Part shown: positions 42,032-51,214 of the stretch, piece by piece
Layout: each line of letters starts with the position of its first letter
Numbering within the stretch: position 1 is the stretch's first letter
Assembly (NCBI RefSeq): GCF_000058485.1
Contig: NC_008278.1
Location: 4,892,962 to 4,956,961, forward strand
From: Frankia alni ACN14a
GTDB lineage: Bacteria; Actinomycetota; Actinomycetes; Frankiales; Frankiaceae
Length of the DNA stretch: 64,000 nt
Direction of reading: 5' to 3'
The notes under the pieces: generated by a model
Databases searched by the model: none
The model's input: the letters and a program-made list of their open reading frames with translations, nothing else
What the model was told of the DNA's origin: nothing
Position numbers and translations under genes: made by a program

Positions 42032-43645
42032 TCACGCCAGGGTGATGAGCTCCATCAGATCGGGTGACCAGTTGTCCTCGACGCCGTCGGGCAGCATCAG
42101 CACCTTCTGCGGATCGAGCGCCTCGACCGCGCCCGGGTCGTGCGTGACGAGCACCACGGAGCCCTTGTAGGTGGTCAGCGCGGCGAGCACCTCGTCCCGG
42201 GAGGCGGGGTCGAGGTTGTTCGTCGGCTCGTCGAGCAGCAGCACGTTCGCCGAGCTGCACACCAGGCCGGCCAACGCCAGGCGGGTCTTCTCGCCGCCGG
42301 AGAGCGTCTGCGCGCGCTGCTCGACGGTGTCACCGCTGAACAGGAACGCGCCGAGGATGCGCCGCAGCTCCACGTCGGAGGTGCCCGGTGCGGCGGCCCG
42401 CATGTTGTCGAGCACGGAGCGGTCGGTGTCCAGCGTCTCGTGCTCCTGCGCGTAGTAACCCAGCCGCAGGCCGTGCCCCGGATGCACCTCGCCGGTGTCG
42501 GCGCGCTCCTGACCGGCGAGGATGCGCAGCAACGTCGTCTTGCCGGCGCCGTTGAGCCCGAGGACGACCACCCTCGACCCCCGGTCGATCGCCAGGTCGA
42601 CGTCGGTGAACACCTCCAGCGAACCGTAGGACTTCGACAGGCCGCTGGCGGTCAACGGGGTGCGCCCGCAGGGTGCCGGGTCCGGGAAGCGCAGCTTCGC
42701 CACCCGGTCGGCGACGCGGACGTCGGCGAGGCCGGCGGCCAGCCGCTCGGCGCGGCGGTCCATCTGGTGGGCGGCGCGGGCCTTGGTCGCCTTCGCCCGC
42801 ATCTTGTCGGCCTGCGCCTTCAGCGAGTCGATCTTCTTCTCGGCGTTGGCGCGTTCCCGCTTACGGCGCCGCTCGTCGAGCTCCCGCTGGTTGAGGTAGG
42901 TCTTCCAGTTGACGTTGTAGACGTCGAGGGCGGCGCGGTTGGCGTCGAGGTGGAAGACCTTGTTGACGCACCGGTCGAGCAGGTCGACGTCGTGGCTGAC
43001 GACGACGAGGCCGCCGTTGTGCGCACGCAGGAAGTCACGCAGCCAGACGATGGAGTCGGCGTCGAGGTGGTTCGTCGGCTCGTCGAGCAGCAGCGTCGCA
43101 TCCGAGCTGCCGGACCCGGCGAACAGGATCCGGGCCAGCTCGACCCGGCGGCGCTGCCCGCCGGAGAGCGTGCCGATGGGCTGGGCGAGCACCCGGTCGG
43201 CCAGGCCCAGCGACGAGCAGATCCGCGCCGCCTCCGCCTCGGCGGCGTACCCGCCGAGGGTGCCGAAGCGCTCCTCCAGGCTGCCGTAGCGGCGAATCGC
43301 CGCGTCCCGCGCCTTCGCGTCGACCAGCTCGGCCATCTCCAGCTGCAGCTTCTCCATCTCGCGCAGCAGCACGTCGAGGCCGCGGGCGGACAACACCCGG
43401 TCGCGGGCGGTGTCGGTCGGGTCGCCGGCGCGCGGGTCCTGCGGGAGGTAGCCCAGCTCCCCGCGGACGTCGACGCCGCCGGCGAACGGAATGCCCTCCC
43501 GCGCCAGCACCTTCAGCAGCGTCGTCTTACCCGCGCCGTTGCGCCCGACCAGACCGATCCGGTCGCCCTGCTGCACCCGGAAGGAGACGGGCTCGATCAG
43601 GGTGCGGGCTCCGGCGCGCAGTTCGAGCTCGGACACGATGATCAT
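42032..43645 (-). CDS. ABC-F ATPase (translation factor type)
   Basis: 537 residues, two ATPase domains without transmembrane helices. Domain 1: GRNGAGKTTLLKVL, LSGGQRRRVELARIL and LLLDEPTNHLD. Linker: a highly charged helical hairpin DERRRKRERANAEKKIDSLKAQADKM near 255. Domain 2: GLNGAGKTTLLRIL, LSGGEKTRLALAGLV and LLLDEPTNNLD. ABC-F proteins bind the ribosomal E site; some protect against antibiotics. The short linker favours a housekeeping EttA/Uup-like role. ATG start. Confidence 0.92.
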   Translation of the reverse strand: MIIVSELELRAGARTLIEPVSFRVQQGDRIGLVGRNGAGKTTLLKVLAREGIPFAGGVDVRGELGYLPQDPRAGDPTDTARDRVLSARGLDVLLREMEKLQLEMAELVDAKARDAAIRRYGSLEERFGTLGGYAAEAEAARICSSLGLADRVLAQPIGTLSGGQRRRVELARILFAGSGSSDATLLLDEPTNHLDADSIVWLRDFLRAHNGGLVVVSHDVDLLDRCVNKVFHLDANRAALDVYNVNWKTYLNQRELDERRRKRERANAEKKIDSLKAQADKMRAKATKARAAHQMDRRAERLAAGLADVRVADRVAKLRFPDPAPCGRTPLTASGLSKSYGSLEVFTDVDLAIDRGSRVVVLGLNGAGKTTLLRILAGQERADTGEVHPGHGLRLGYYAQEHETLDTDRSVLDNMRAAAPGTSDVELRRILGAFLFSGDTVEQRAQTLSGGEKTRLALAGLVCSSANVLLLDEPTNNLDPASRDEVLAALTTYKGSVVLVTHDPGAVEALDPQKVLMLPDGVEDNWSPDLMELITLA

Positions 43646-43957
43646 TGAGGTTGGGCCTCTTTCGGGGGCGACGCCGTGGTGACGTCAGACGGCTACGGAC
43701 GGCGGTGGAAACGCCACCGGGGCGGGACATCATCCGATCACGACACGGCGATGCGCATGCCGTCCAGACTACGGTGCCGTTCCTGCGGGGCGACGTCCCC
43801 ACGTGGCGACGTCCTCACGCCCCGACGCCCCGCACGCCCTGACGCCCCGCACACCCCGACGCCCCGCACACCACGACGCCTCCCCACCGCGACGTCTCCC
43901 CACCGCGACGCCCTCGGGCCGCGACACCCTCGGGCCGCGGGGTCGCCGCCGGCGGGG
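43646..43957. other. Intergenic region with GACGCCCCGCACACC-like repeats
   Basis: 312 bases between ABC-F and the transglutaminase gene. From about 43795 to 43935 short words such as gacgccccgcacacc and ccccaccgcgacg recur. These are imperfect tandem repeats and no gene is supported. Confidence 0.5.
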
Positions 43958-44803
43958 TCAGGCCAGGCGGGTCACGGCGACGGTGACACCGAGGGAGGTC
44001 GAGGTGCCGCCGGAGAAGACGCCGCGCACGGGCGGGACGTCGTTGTAGTCGCGACCGCGGGCGACGACCACGTGCTGCTCGCCGGCGGGGACCGCGTTGG
44101 TCGGGTCGAAGCCCCACCACCGGCCGAGCCAGCCCTCCACCCAGGCGTGCGACTGCCCCTCGACGGTCTCGCCGACCTCCGCCGTGGCGGAGGGGTGCTG
44201 GTAGCCGGAGACGTAGCGCGCCGGCATGCCCGCCGCCCGCATCAGGACCAGGGCGAGGTGCGCGAAGTCCTGGCAGACGCCCTCGCCGCGGCGCCACGCC
44301 TCCACCGCGGAGGTGTGCACACCGGTGGTGCCGGTCCGGTAGGCGAGCCGCTCGCGGACCCAGTCGCCGACGGCGGGGATGAACTCCCGCGGCCCGTGGC
44401 GGGCGGCCAGGTCGCGGGCGGCGGCGGCGAGCTCGGGGTGCTCCGGGGTGGACGCCGAGGGGCGCAGGTACTCGACGAACTCGTCCGCGACCGGGTCGGC
44501 GCCCAGCCGCTCCCAGGTGGGGACGTCGGTCGGGGGGTGCGGTGCCGCGGCGGTCTGCACGATCGACCGGCCGGTGACGACGAGCTCGGTGTGGGGGGTG
44601 TGCAGGTCGAACGCGGTGACCTGGGTGCCCCAGTAGTCCCAGTAGCGGTAGGTGGTCGCCGCCGGTTCGGTGCGGACCGTGGCCTCCAGCGTGAGCTGGG
44701 ACGCGGCGGTCTGCGGGATGATCCTGACCTCGTTGTAGGAGGACAGCACGGGGCTGGCGTAGCGGTAGCCCGTCGAGTGCTCGATGCGGATCTGCCAGCT
44801 CAC
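43958..44803 (-). CDS. Transglutaminase-like cysteine protease fold protein
   Basis: 281 residues. N-terminal beta domain (MSWQIRIEHSTGYRYASPVLSSYNE) followed by a transglutaminase core with GEGVCQDFAHLALVLMRAAG (catalytic Cys near 175), SHAWVEGWL (His) and WWGFDPTN (Asp). GTG at 44803 begins the homologous region and has GAGGGGACTCC upstream; a longer frame adds a repetitive leader. Third gene of an ATP-grasp / alpha-E / transglutaminase operon (178-nt gap to alpha-E). The conserved trio is thought to build and process peptide or amide linkages; the substrate is unknown. Confidence 0.87.
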   Translation of the reverse strand: MSWQIRIEHSTGYRYASPVLSSYNEVRIIPQTAASQLTLEATVRTEPAATTYRYWDYWGTQVTAFDLHTPHTELVVTGRSIVQTAAAPHPPTDVPTWERLGADPVADEFVEYLRPSASTPEHPELAAAARDLAARHGPREFIPAVGDWVRERLAYRTGTTGVHTSAVEAWRRGEGVCQDFAHLALVLMRAAGMPARYVSGYQHPSATAEVGETVEGQSHAWVEGWLGRWWGFDPTNAVPAGEQHVVVARGRDYNDVPPVRGVFSGGTSTSLGVTVAVTRLA

Positions 44804-44981
44804 CAGGAGTCCCCTCGGGTGGGTCGGGTGGGCCGGGTCGGGCCCATCGAGCGGGTCGGGCTCGCCGGCCGCCCCCGGCGCGGCGCCGGGGCCCGCCGCG
44901 TCCACCGGGCCGCGCCGTCGCCCCTGGCCGGGCGGACCACCCGGGTGGGACTGGCCGGGCGGGTCAGCCGCGACGGCCGGT

Positions 44982-45929
44982 TCACGCCGGCACCTCCATC
45001 GCCCAGGACCGCGGCGCCTCCCGGGCGAAGTAGCGGGCCGTCACCTCGGCGCTGACCGACGAGCAGGTGCTCTGCAGGGAGGCGAGCAGGTCCGGCATGT
45101 TCTCCACGAGTTCGGCGACGCTGTGGAACTCCAGCTCCGTGCGGGTCCGCCCGACGGTGCGCCGGGCGGCGTCGTCCACGGTGGACCGGGGTCGGCCGCG
45201 GCCCCCGTCGAGTTCGGCGAGGATGTCCTCGGCCAGCGCCAGCGACCAGTACACCGAGCGCGGGAACAGCCGGTCGAGCAGCAGGAACTCGGCGACCCGG
45301 GCGGCGTCGACGGCGCGCCGGTAGGTCCGCAGGTACGCCTCGTGCGCGCCGCAGGAGCGCAGCAGGCTGATCCAGCTCTGCGAGTGCGGGTCGTCGCTGA
45401 TGCTCGACGACAGCAGCCGGGAGGTCATGTCGACGCGTTCCAGGCTGCGGCCGAGCACCAGGAACCGCCAGCCGTCGTCGCGGGCGAGGGTGGCGTCGAC
45501 GAGCCCGGCGAGCATCGCGGTGCGCTCGCGGACGTAGCGGAAGAACACGTGCGGGCCGAGCCGGCGGGCCAGCTCCTCGGTGTGCGGCAGGTCGTTCCAG
45601 GTGGCGTTGAGGCATTCCCAGACGTCGCTGGAGACGACCACGCGCGCGCTGCGGGCGTTCTCCCGGGCCGCCGAGAGCGCCCCGGTGATGCTGAACGGCC
45701 GCGCCGGGTCGTAGGCGAGGGTCTCGGTCACCGTGCGGGAGTCGACCTGCTGGTGGAAGGTCGCGGGCTGGCCCATGACGGCGAGCAGCTCGCGGCCGGC
45801 GGAACCCGCGTCGAGCCAGGGGTCCTCCAGCACCCGGTGGACGTGTACGTCGAGGATGCGGGCGGTGGACTCGGCCCGCTCCACGTAGCGGCCGATCCAG
45901 AACAGCGACTCGGCGATCCGGCTCAGCAT
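44982..45929 (-). CDS. Alpha-E domain protein (DUF403)
   Basis: 315 residues, all-helical. The family N-terminus MLSRIAESLFWIGRYVERAESTARILDV is clear, and RFLVLGRSLERVDMTSRLL near 175 is the second repeat of the motif. Alpha-E proteins are always found with the circularly permuted ATP-grasp enzyme and are probably its partner. ATG at 45929; the gene starts 7 nt inside the 3' end of the ATP-grasp gene (overlap 45923-45929). Confidence 0.88.
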   Translation of the reverse strand: MLSRIAESLFWIGRYVERAESTARILDVHVHRVLEDPWLDAGSAGRELLAVMGQPATFHQQVDSRTVTETLAYDPARPFSITGALSAARENARSARVVVSSDVWECLNATWNDLPHTEELARRLGPHVFFRYVRERTAMLAGLVDATLARDDGWRFLVLGRSLERVDMTSRLLSSSISDDPHSQSWISLLRSCGAHEAYLRTYRRAVDAARVAEFLLLDRLFPRSVYWSLALAEDILAELDGGRGRPRSTVDDAARRTVGRTRTELEFHSVAELVENMPDLLASLQSTCSSVSAEVTARYFAREAPRSWAMEVPA

Positions 45930-47602
45930 CCCGAGCTCCCGGCGGTCACAGCAGTCGCGGCGGTCACGGCGGTCGCAGCGGTCACGGCGGTCGCAGCGGC
46001 ACCGGCGATCCCGGCGGCGGCCGCGGGGCCGGCCTGGTTCTGCTGTTGTTGCTGCTGCTGCTGGTCGGAGGAGACCGGACCGTGGTCCGGGCCGCTGGCG
46101 GGGCGGGCGGCGGCACCGGGTGGGCGGGCCATCGGCAGCGCCGGTTCTCGCGGGTTGCGCTCGGCGGCGAGCACCCAGGTGTCCTTGGAGCCGCCGCCCT
46201 GGCTGGAGTTGACGACCAGGCTGCCCCGCGGCAGCGCGACCCGCGTCAGCCCGCCGGGCAGCACCCACACCTTGGTGCCGTCGTTGACGGCGAACGGGCG
46301 CAGGTCCACGTGCCGGGGGCCGAGGCGGTCGTCGGTCAGCGTCGGCGACGTCGAGAGCTTGACGACCCGCTGGGCGATCCAGCCGCGGGGGTCCTCGCTG
46401 ACCCGCACCCGCAGCTCGGCGAGTTCGGCGTCGCTCGCCTGGGGCCCGATGACGATGCCCTTGCCACCGGAACCGTCGACCGGCTTGACGACGAGGGTGT
46501 CCAGGTGGTCGAGGACGTGGGCCCGCTGGTCGGGGTCCTCCAGCCGGTAGGTGTCGACGTTCGGCAGGATCGGCTCCTCGCCGAGGTAGTACCGGATGAG
46601 CTCGGGGACGTAGGTGTACATCAGCTTGTCGTCGGCGACCCCGTTGCCGACCGCGTTGGCGATCGTCACGTGCCCGCCGCGGGCGGCGTTGACCAGGCCG
46701 GCGCAGCCGACCATCGACTCCGGCCGGAAGTGCAGCGGGTCGAGCCAGTCGTCGTCCACCCGGCGGTAGACGACGTGCACCGGCTGCTCGCCCTCGGTGG
46801 TCCGCATGGTGACCTTGTTGTCGCGCACCGTCAGGTCGCGGCCCTCGACCAGCTCCACGCCCATCTGTCGGGCCAGCAGCGCGTGCTCGAAGTAGGCGGA
46901 GTTGTAGACGCCCGGGGTGAGCACGACCACCGTCGGGTCGGCGACCTCCGGCGGGGCGGCGGCACGCAGCGCGTGCAGCAGGTGGGTCGCGTAGTCGGCG
47001 ACCGGGCGCACCCGGTGGGTGGCGAACAGCTCCGGGAAGACCCGGGTCATCGCCCGGCGGTTCTCGATCACGTAGCTGACCCCCGACGGCACCCGGACGT
47101 TGTCCTCCAGGACGCGGAAGCCGCCCTGCTCGTCGCGGATGAGGTCGATCCCGGACACGTGCGCCCGCACCCCGTTCGGCGGGTCGATGCCGTGGGCCGC
47201 GCGGTGGAAGTGGGCGCTGGTCAGCACGAGCCGGCGCGGCACGATGCCGTCGGCGAGCACCTCGGCCGGCCCGTAGACGTCCGCCAGGAACGCCTCCAGC
47301 GCCTGGACGCGCTGGGTGACGCCGCGCTCGATGACGTCCCACTCGTCGCCGTCGAGCAGCCGCGGCACGAGGTCCAGGGGAAACGGCCGCTCCTCACCGA
47401 AGAGGTTGAAGGTGATGCCCGCGTCCCGGAACGCCCGGTCCAGGGCGACCTTGCGGGCCGCGAGATCTGCGCTGCTGAGGGGTTGCAACGCGTCATAGAG
47501 GGCGGCGTACACGTCCCGGGGGGTGTTCGAGGCCTCGAACACCTCGTCCCAGGCCGCCGTGGCCGCCGCTTCCGCCGGATAACCCTCGAACAGGTCCGCC
47601 AC
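45923..47602 (-). CDS. Circularly permuted ATP-grasp type 2 protein (DUF404/DUF407)
   Basis: 559 residues. Core residues 10-475 show the permuted ATP-grasp pattern: LEDNVRVPSGVSYVIENRR near 168, VVLTPGVYNSAYFEHALLARQMGVELVEGRDL near 240, NAVGNGVADDKLMYTYVPELIRYYLGEEP near 318, and VVKPVDGSGGKGIVIGP (phosphate-binding loop) near 372. The last ~80 residues are a disordered tail with a Gln run (QQQQQQQQ) and six-residue repeats (TAVTAA), absent from the typical family and extending over the next gene's start. GTG start. It probably ligates an amino acid or amine to a carboxylate. Confidence 0.87.
   Translation of the reverse strand: MADLFEGYPAEAAATAAWDEVFEASNTPRDVYAALYDALQPLSSADLAARKVALDRAFRDAGITFNLFGEERPFPLDLVPRLLDGDEWDVIERGVTQRVQALEAFLADVYGPAEVLADGIVPRRLVLTSAHFHRAAHGIDPPNGVRAHVSGIDLIRDEQGGFRVLEDNVRVPSGVSYVIENRRAMTRVFPELFATHRVRPVADYATHLLHALRAAAPPEVADPTVVVLTPGVYNSAYFEHALLARQMGVELVEGRDLTVRDNKVTMRTTEGEQPVHVVYRRVDDDWLDPLHFRPESMVGCAGLVNAARGGHVTIANAVGNGVADDKLMYTYVPELIRYYLGEEPILPNVDTYRLEDPDQRAHVLDHLDTLVVKPVDGSGGKGIVIGPQASDAELAELRVRVSEDPRGWIAQRVVKLSTSPTLTDDRLGPRHVDLRPFAVNDGTKVWVLPGGLTRVALPRGSLVVNSSQGGGSKDTWVLAAERNPREPALPMARPPGAAARPASGPDHGPVSSDQQQQQQQQNQAGPAAAAGIAGAAATAVTAATAVTAATAVTAGSSGC
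45935..46075. repeat. 18-nt TAVTAA repeats and CAG-type run in the ATP-grasp tail
   Basis: From 45955 to 46005 an 18-nt unit (gcggtcacggcggtcgca) repeats nearly three times. From about 46040 to 46065 mixed ctg/ttg triplets encode eight consecutive Gln. All lie at the 3' end of the ATP-grasp gene. Confidence 0.85.
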
Positions 47603-47853
47603 AGGCCGGAGCGTAATTTGCGCGTGTTACCACGACATGACGTCACGGACCTGGACGGGGACGTTCACCGTCACCGGATGGTGCGGGCGGGGACCCCCGG
47701 CCCTCCCGGCCCTCCCGGCCAACCCGGCGCGGACCGCCGCGGCGCGTACCAGGCAGACTTGAGTCCGCTCGGCCCGGGCCGCGAGACCATGGCCGCCGAC
47801 CGCCCATCCCACCGCGTGCGCCGAAGCACGCGGGCCGACCGAAAGGCCGAACG

Positions 47854-48858
47854 ATGTCGACGCTGCTGGTGACCGGAGCCGCCGGGTTCATCGGGTCGAA
47901 CTTCGTCCGCTACTGGCGCGAGCGGCACCCCGCGGACGCCGTCGTGGCGCTCGACGCCCTGACCTACGCGGGCTGCCGGGAGAACCTCGACGACCTCGCC
48001 GAGCGCATCACCTTCGTCCACGGCGACATCCGCGACCGCGAGCTCATCGAGTCCACACTGCGCGAGCACACCGTCGACGTGATCGTGAACTTCGCCGCCG
48101 AGTCGCACAACAGCCTGGCGATCATCCGACCGGGCGACTTCTTCTCGACGAACGTGACGGGCACGCAGACGCTGCTGGAGGCGGCCCGCACGGTCGGGGT
48201 CGCCCGCTTCCACCAGATCTCCACCTGCGAGGTCTACGGGGACATGGACCTCAACGACCCGGGGGCCTTCACCGAGGACGCCCCCTACCTGCCGCGCACC
48301 CCGTACAACGCGGCGAAGGCCGGCGGCGACCACGCCGTGCGCGCCTACGGCTACACCTACGACCTGCCGGTCACGATCACCAACTGCTCGAACAACTACG
48401 GGCCGTACCAGTTCCCGGAGAAGGTCATCCCGCTGTTCGTGACCCGCGCGCTACAGGGCGAGCAGCTCCCCCTGTACGCCTCGACGACGAACCGGCGCGA
48501 GTGGCTGCACGTGATGGACCACTGCCGGGCGATCGACGCCGTGCTCGACCGCGGCCGCGTCGGCGAGACCTACCACGTCGGCTCCGGGGTCGAGGCCGAC
48601 ATCGAGACCATCGCCGACACCGTCCTCGCCGAGCTCGGCCTGCCGGCGTCACTGAAGACGATCGTGCCCGACCGGCCCTCCCACGACCGCCGCTACCTGC
48701 TGGACTCCACCAAGCTGCGCACGGAGCTCGGCTGGTCGCCGCTGATCGACTTCAGCGAGGGGATGCGCTCCACGATCGCCTGGTACAAGGAGAACGAGGC
48801 CTGGTGGCGCCCCCTGCTGGGCCGCTCCCCCGTGTCCGAGACCGCCTGGCAGCGCTGA
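47854..48858 (+). CDS. rmlB: dTDP-glucose 4,6-dehydratase (RmlB-like SDR)
   Basis: 334 residues. Extended SDR: LLVTGAAGFIGSNFVRYW at the start, STCEVYGDMDL near 125, catalytic PYNAAKAGGDHAVRAYG (Tyr/Lys) near 149, NYGPYQFPEKVIPLF near 183 and NRREWLHVMDHCRAI near 210. It makes dTDP-4-keto-6-deoxyglucose for rhamnose and other deoxysugars. No rmlA/C/D neighbour is in the window. ATG start after ccgaacg, 251 nt from the divergent ATP-grasp start. Confidence 0.87.
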   Translation: MSTLLVTGAAGFIGSNFVRYWRERHPADAVVALDALTYAGCRENLDDLAERITFVHGDIRDRELIESTLREHTVDVIVNFAAESHNSLAIIRPGDFFSTNVTGTQTLLEAARTVGVARFHQISTCEVYGDMDLNDPGAFTEDAPYLPRTPYNAAKAGGDHAVRAYGYTYDLPVTITNCSNNYGPYQFPEKVIPLFVTRALQGEQLPLYASTTNRREWLHVMDHCRAIDAVLDRGRVGETYHVGSGVEADIETIADTVLAELGLPASLKTIVPDRPSHDRRYLLDSTKLRTELGWSPLIDFSEGMRSTIAWYKENEAWWRPLLGRSPVSETAWQR

Positions 48859-48978
48859 CCACCCATGCGGGCCGGCAGCGTCACCGCCGGCACACGTACC
48901 GCCAGCACACCCCGGGTGACGTGGTCTGCGGTGACGTGACGCGCCAGATCTGTCACACCTGCCTGGCATGGTGGCGGC

Positions 48979-49908
48979 ATGCCCACTTCCGCCCACGAGT
49001 TACCGCTTGAGCTCCTCCGGCTCGATCCCGCCCTGCCCGACTGGGTCCAGACGGAGCTGCTCGGCGGTGCGGACGCGCCCGCGTTCGACCACGCCCGGCT
49101 GCACGACCCCCATGTGCGGCCGCAGACCTTTCTCGCCGACGCGATGGTGCTGTACTGCGACGCGGAGGACATCCCGGTACGGGGCACCGTCTACGAGGTT
49201 CAGCGCGGCCGTGACGCGCGCAAGCTGGGGTCGTGGAAGCTGTATGTCGGTCATCTGGAGACCGAGTTCCGGGTGACGGCCTCCCTGGTGGTGTTCGTGC
49301 CGGATCCGGCGGTCGCCCGCTGGTACCGCGACCAGATCGCCGCGGACACCCACAGCGGGGCGCGGCTGTCTCCGCGGATGTTCACCGCCGACGACGTTCC
49401 GCTGCTCCCGGACGTCGAGCAGGCGACGGCGCGGCCGGCGTCCGCGCTGTTTGCGGCGACGTGCCACCTTGACGACGCCGACATCGACGTGATGTTCCCG
49501 GCGCTGCTCGCGGCGCTGGACGCGCTGGAACCCGAGAAAAAGATCTTCTACGATGATGTGACCGTGGGTCGGCTGCCTCAGGCGGCCCGCGACCGATGGG
49601 AGGCTTTCCTCATGACGACTGCCGTCGGACGGCGCTACCACTACGAACGCTACAACGAGATCGACGCACGCGGAGAAGCCCGCGGAGAAGCCCGCGGGGA
49701 GGCTCGCGGAGAAGCCCGCGGGGAGGCTCGCGGCGAGGCGAAGGCGGTGCTGCTCGTGCTGGACAGCCGCGGGGTCCCCGTGCCCGAGGCGGTTCGTCGG
49801 CGGATCCTGGAGTGCGTCGACATCGACCTGCTGGATCTGTGGCTGCGGCGCGCAGCCACGGCGGACGACGTCGACGACGTCATCCGCGGCCACACCGGCC
49901 AGGCCTGA
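48979..49908 (+). CDS. Rpn-like PD-(D/E)XK nuclease-family protein with RGEA repeats
   Basis: 309 residues. The first ~140 residues begin MPTSAHELPLELLRLDPALPDW. They contain FLADAMVLYCDAEDIPVRGTVYEVQRGRDARKLGSWKLYV, a D...(E)VQ...K arrangement typical of the Rpn/DUF4351-type PD-(D/E)XK fold of actinobacterial and cyanobacterial repeat families. Residues near 231-254 are six exact RGEA tetrapeptides, then a helical C-terminal domain (VLLVLDSRGVPVPEAVRRRILECVDIDLLDLWLRRA), probably DNA-binding or dimerisation. Such genes are highly copy-variable in Streptomyces and Frankia. The ATG start is plausible, with no strong ribosome binding site. Confidence 0.75.
   Translation: MPTSAHELPLELLRLDPALPDWVQTELLGGADAPAFDHARLHDPHVRPQTFLADAMVLYCDAEDIPVRGTVYEVQRGRDARKLGSWKLYVGHLETEFRVTASLVVFVPDPAVARWYRDQIAADTHSGARLSPRMFTADDVPLLPDVEQATARPASALFAATCHLDDADIDVMFPALLAALDALEPEKKIFYDDVTVGRLPQAARDRWEAFLMTTAVGRRYHYERYNEIDARGEARGEARGEARGEARGEARGEAKAVLLVLDSRGVPVPEAVRRRILECVDIDLLDLWLRRAATADDVDDVIRGHTGQA
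49669..49740. repeat. Six 12-nt in-frame repeats coding RGEA
   Basis: Six head-to-tail 12-nt units (cgcggagaagcc and cgcggggaggct variants) inside the Rpn-like gene. Third-base variation is present, so the repeats are not all recent. Confidence 0.9.
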
Positions 49909-49948
49909 GGGGATCCGCCGGGCGGCGGGCTCCCCGTCCCACGTTCGG

Positions 49949-51148
49949 TTAACGGCCGGCCACGGAGTCGTACAGGGCCGCGGTGCGCTCGGCGACGGCC
50001 GCCCAGGCGAACTCGCCGACCGCCCGCTCCCGGCCGGCGCGGCCCATCGCCGCGGCCCGCGCGGGGTCGGCGAGCACGGTGTTGACGGCGTCGGCGAGCG
50101 CCTTCGGCTCGTCCGGCGGAACGAGCAGCCCGGTGACGCCGTCGTCGACGACCTCCGGGATGCCGCCGACGCGGGAGGCGACGACGGCGGTGGAGCAGGC
50201 CATCGCCTCCAGGTTGACGATGCCCAGCGGCTCGTACACCGACGGGCAGACGAACACGGTGGCGTGGCTGAGGAGCTGGATGACCTCGGGCTTGCTCAGC
50301 ATCCCGTTCAGCCAGACGACGCCGCCGCGCTCGACGCGCAGCCCGTCGACCAGCGCGGTGGTCTCCGCGAGCAGTTCCGGGGTGTCCGGGGCGCCGGCGC
50401 AGAGCACGAGTTGCGCCCGCGGGTCGATGGCCGCCGCGGCGCGCAGCAGCACCGGCAGCCCCTTCTGCCGGGTGATCCGCCCCACGAAGATCACCGTGGG
50501 CCGCTCCGGGTCGACCCCGTGCCGTTCGAGGACGTCGGTCGCCGGATCGGGCCGGTACTCGTCGGTGTCGATGCCGTTGCGGATCACGTGCACCCGCGCC
50601 GGGTCGACCGCCGGGTAGGCGTCGAGGATGTCCGCGCGCATCCCGGCGCTCACCGCGACCACCGCCGCCGCCGACTCGATGGCGATCCGCTCGGACCACG
50701 ACGACAGCCGGTAGCCGCCGCCGAGCTGCTCGGCCTTCCACGGCCGGCGCGGCTCCAGCGAGTGCGACGTCATCACGTGCGGGACGCCGCCGAGCAGGGC
50801 GGCGAGGTGGCCGCCGAGGTTCGTGTACCAGGTGTGGGAGTGGATCACGTCCGCACCGGCGGCCACCGCCGCCATCGACAGCTCCATCGACAGGGTGCGC
50901 AGCACGTCGTCGGAGCCGGCGAGCGCCGCCCAGCTCGGGTGGGCGCGCACCGCGGCGACGCCCGGCCCGCCGGCCGCCTCCAGCACGGACCGGTCATCAC
51001 CGCCGGCCACCTCCCGCTGCCCGCCGGCCTCCCGGTGCACGGTGAGGTCGACGAGCCGGGCGAGTTCGCGGGCCAGGTACTCGACGTGCACACCCGCCCC
51101 GCCGTAGACGTCCGGGGGGAACTCGCGGGTGAGCAGCGCGACGCGCAT
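49949..51148 (-). CDS. glgM: GT4 glycogen synthase / maltose-1-phosphate synthase (GlgM/GlgA-type)
   Basis: 399 residues. MRVALLTREFPPDVYGGAGVHVEYLARELARL is the GlgM/GlgA N-domain; RITRQKGLPVLLRAA near 223 and YEPLGIVNLEAMACSTAVVASRVGGIPEVV (E(x7)E) near 314 form the donor-binding half. In actinobacteria this type makes maltose-1-phosphate from ADP-glucose, feeding GlgE, or adds ADP-glucose to glycogen. ATG at 51148 has GGAGAG 7 nt upstream; an upstream ATG (51163) has none. It is downstream of glgC on the same strand (66-nt gap). Confidence 0.87.
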   Translation of the reverse strand: MRVALLTREFPPDVYGGAGVHVEYLARELARLVDLTVHREAGGQREVAGGDDRSVLEAAGGPGVAAVRAHPSWAALAGSDDVLRTLSMELSMAAVAAGADVIHSHTWYTNLGGHLAALLGGVPHVMTSHSLEPRRPWKAEQLGGGYRLSSWSERIAIESAAAVVAVSAGMRADILDAYPAVDPARVHVIRNGIDTDEYRPDPATDVLERHGVDPERPTVIFVGRITRQKGLPVLLRAAAAIDPRAQLVLCAGAPDTPELLAETTALVDGLRVERGGVVWLNGMLSKPEVIQLLSHATVFVCPSVYEPLGIVNLEAMACSTAVVASRVGGIPEVVDDGVTGLLVPPDEPKALADAVNTVLADPARAAAMGRAGRERAVGEFAWAAVAERTAALYDSVAGR

Positions 51149-51214
51149 GGACTGTCTCTCCATCGACGGGGTGGACGAGTGGGTGGAGGTGGCGCGGGTG
51201 CAGTGGTGGCGCGG

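Noticed and set aside
42032-43645. An antibiotic-resistance role for the ABC-F protein
   Set aside because: Linker is short and typical of housekeeping members; no resistance context nearby.
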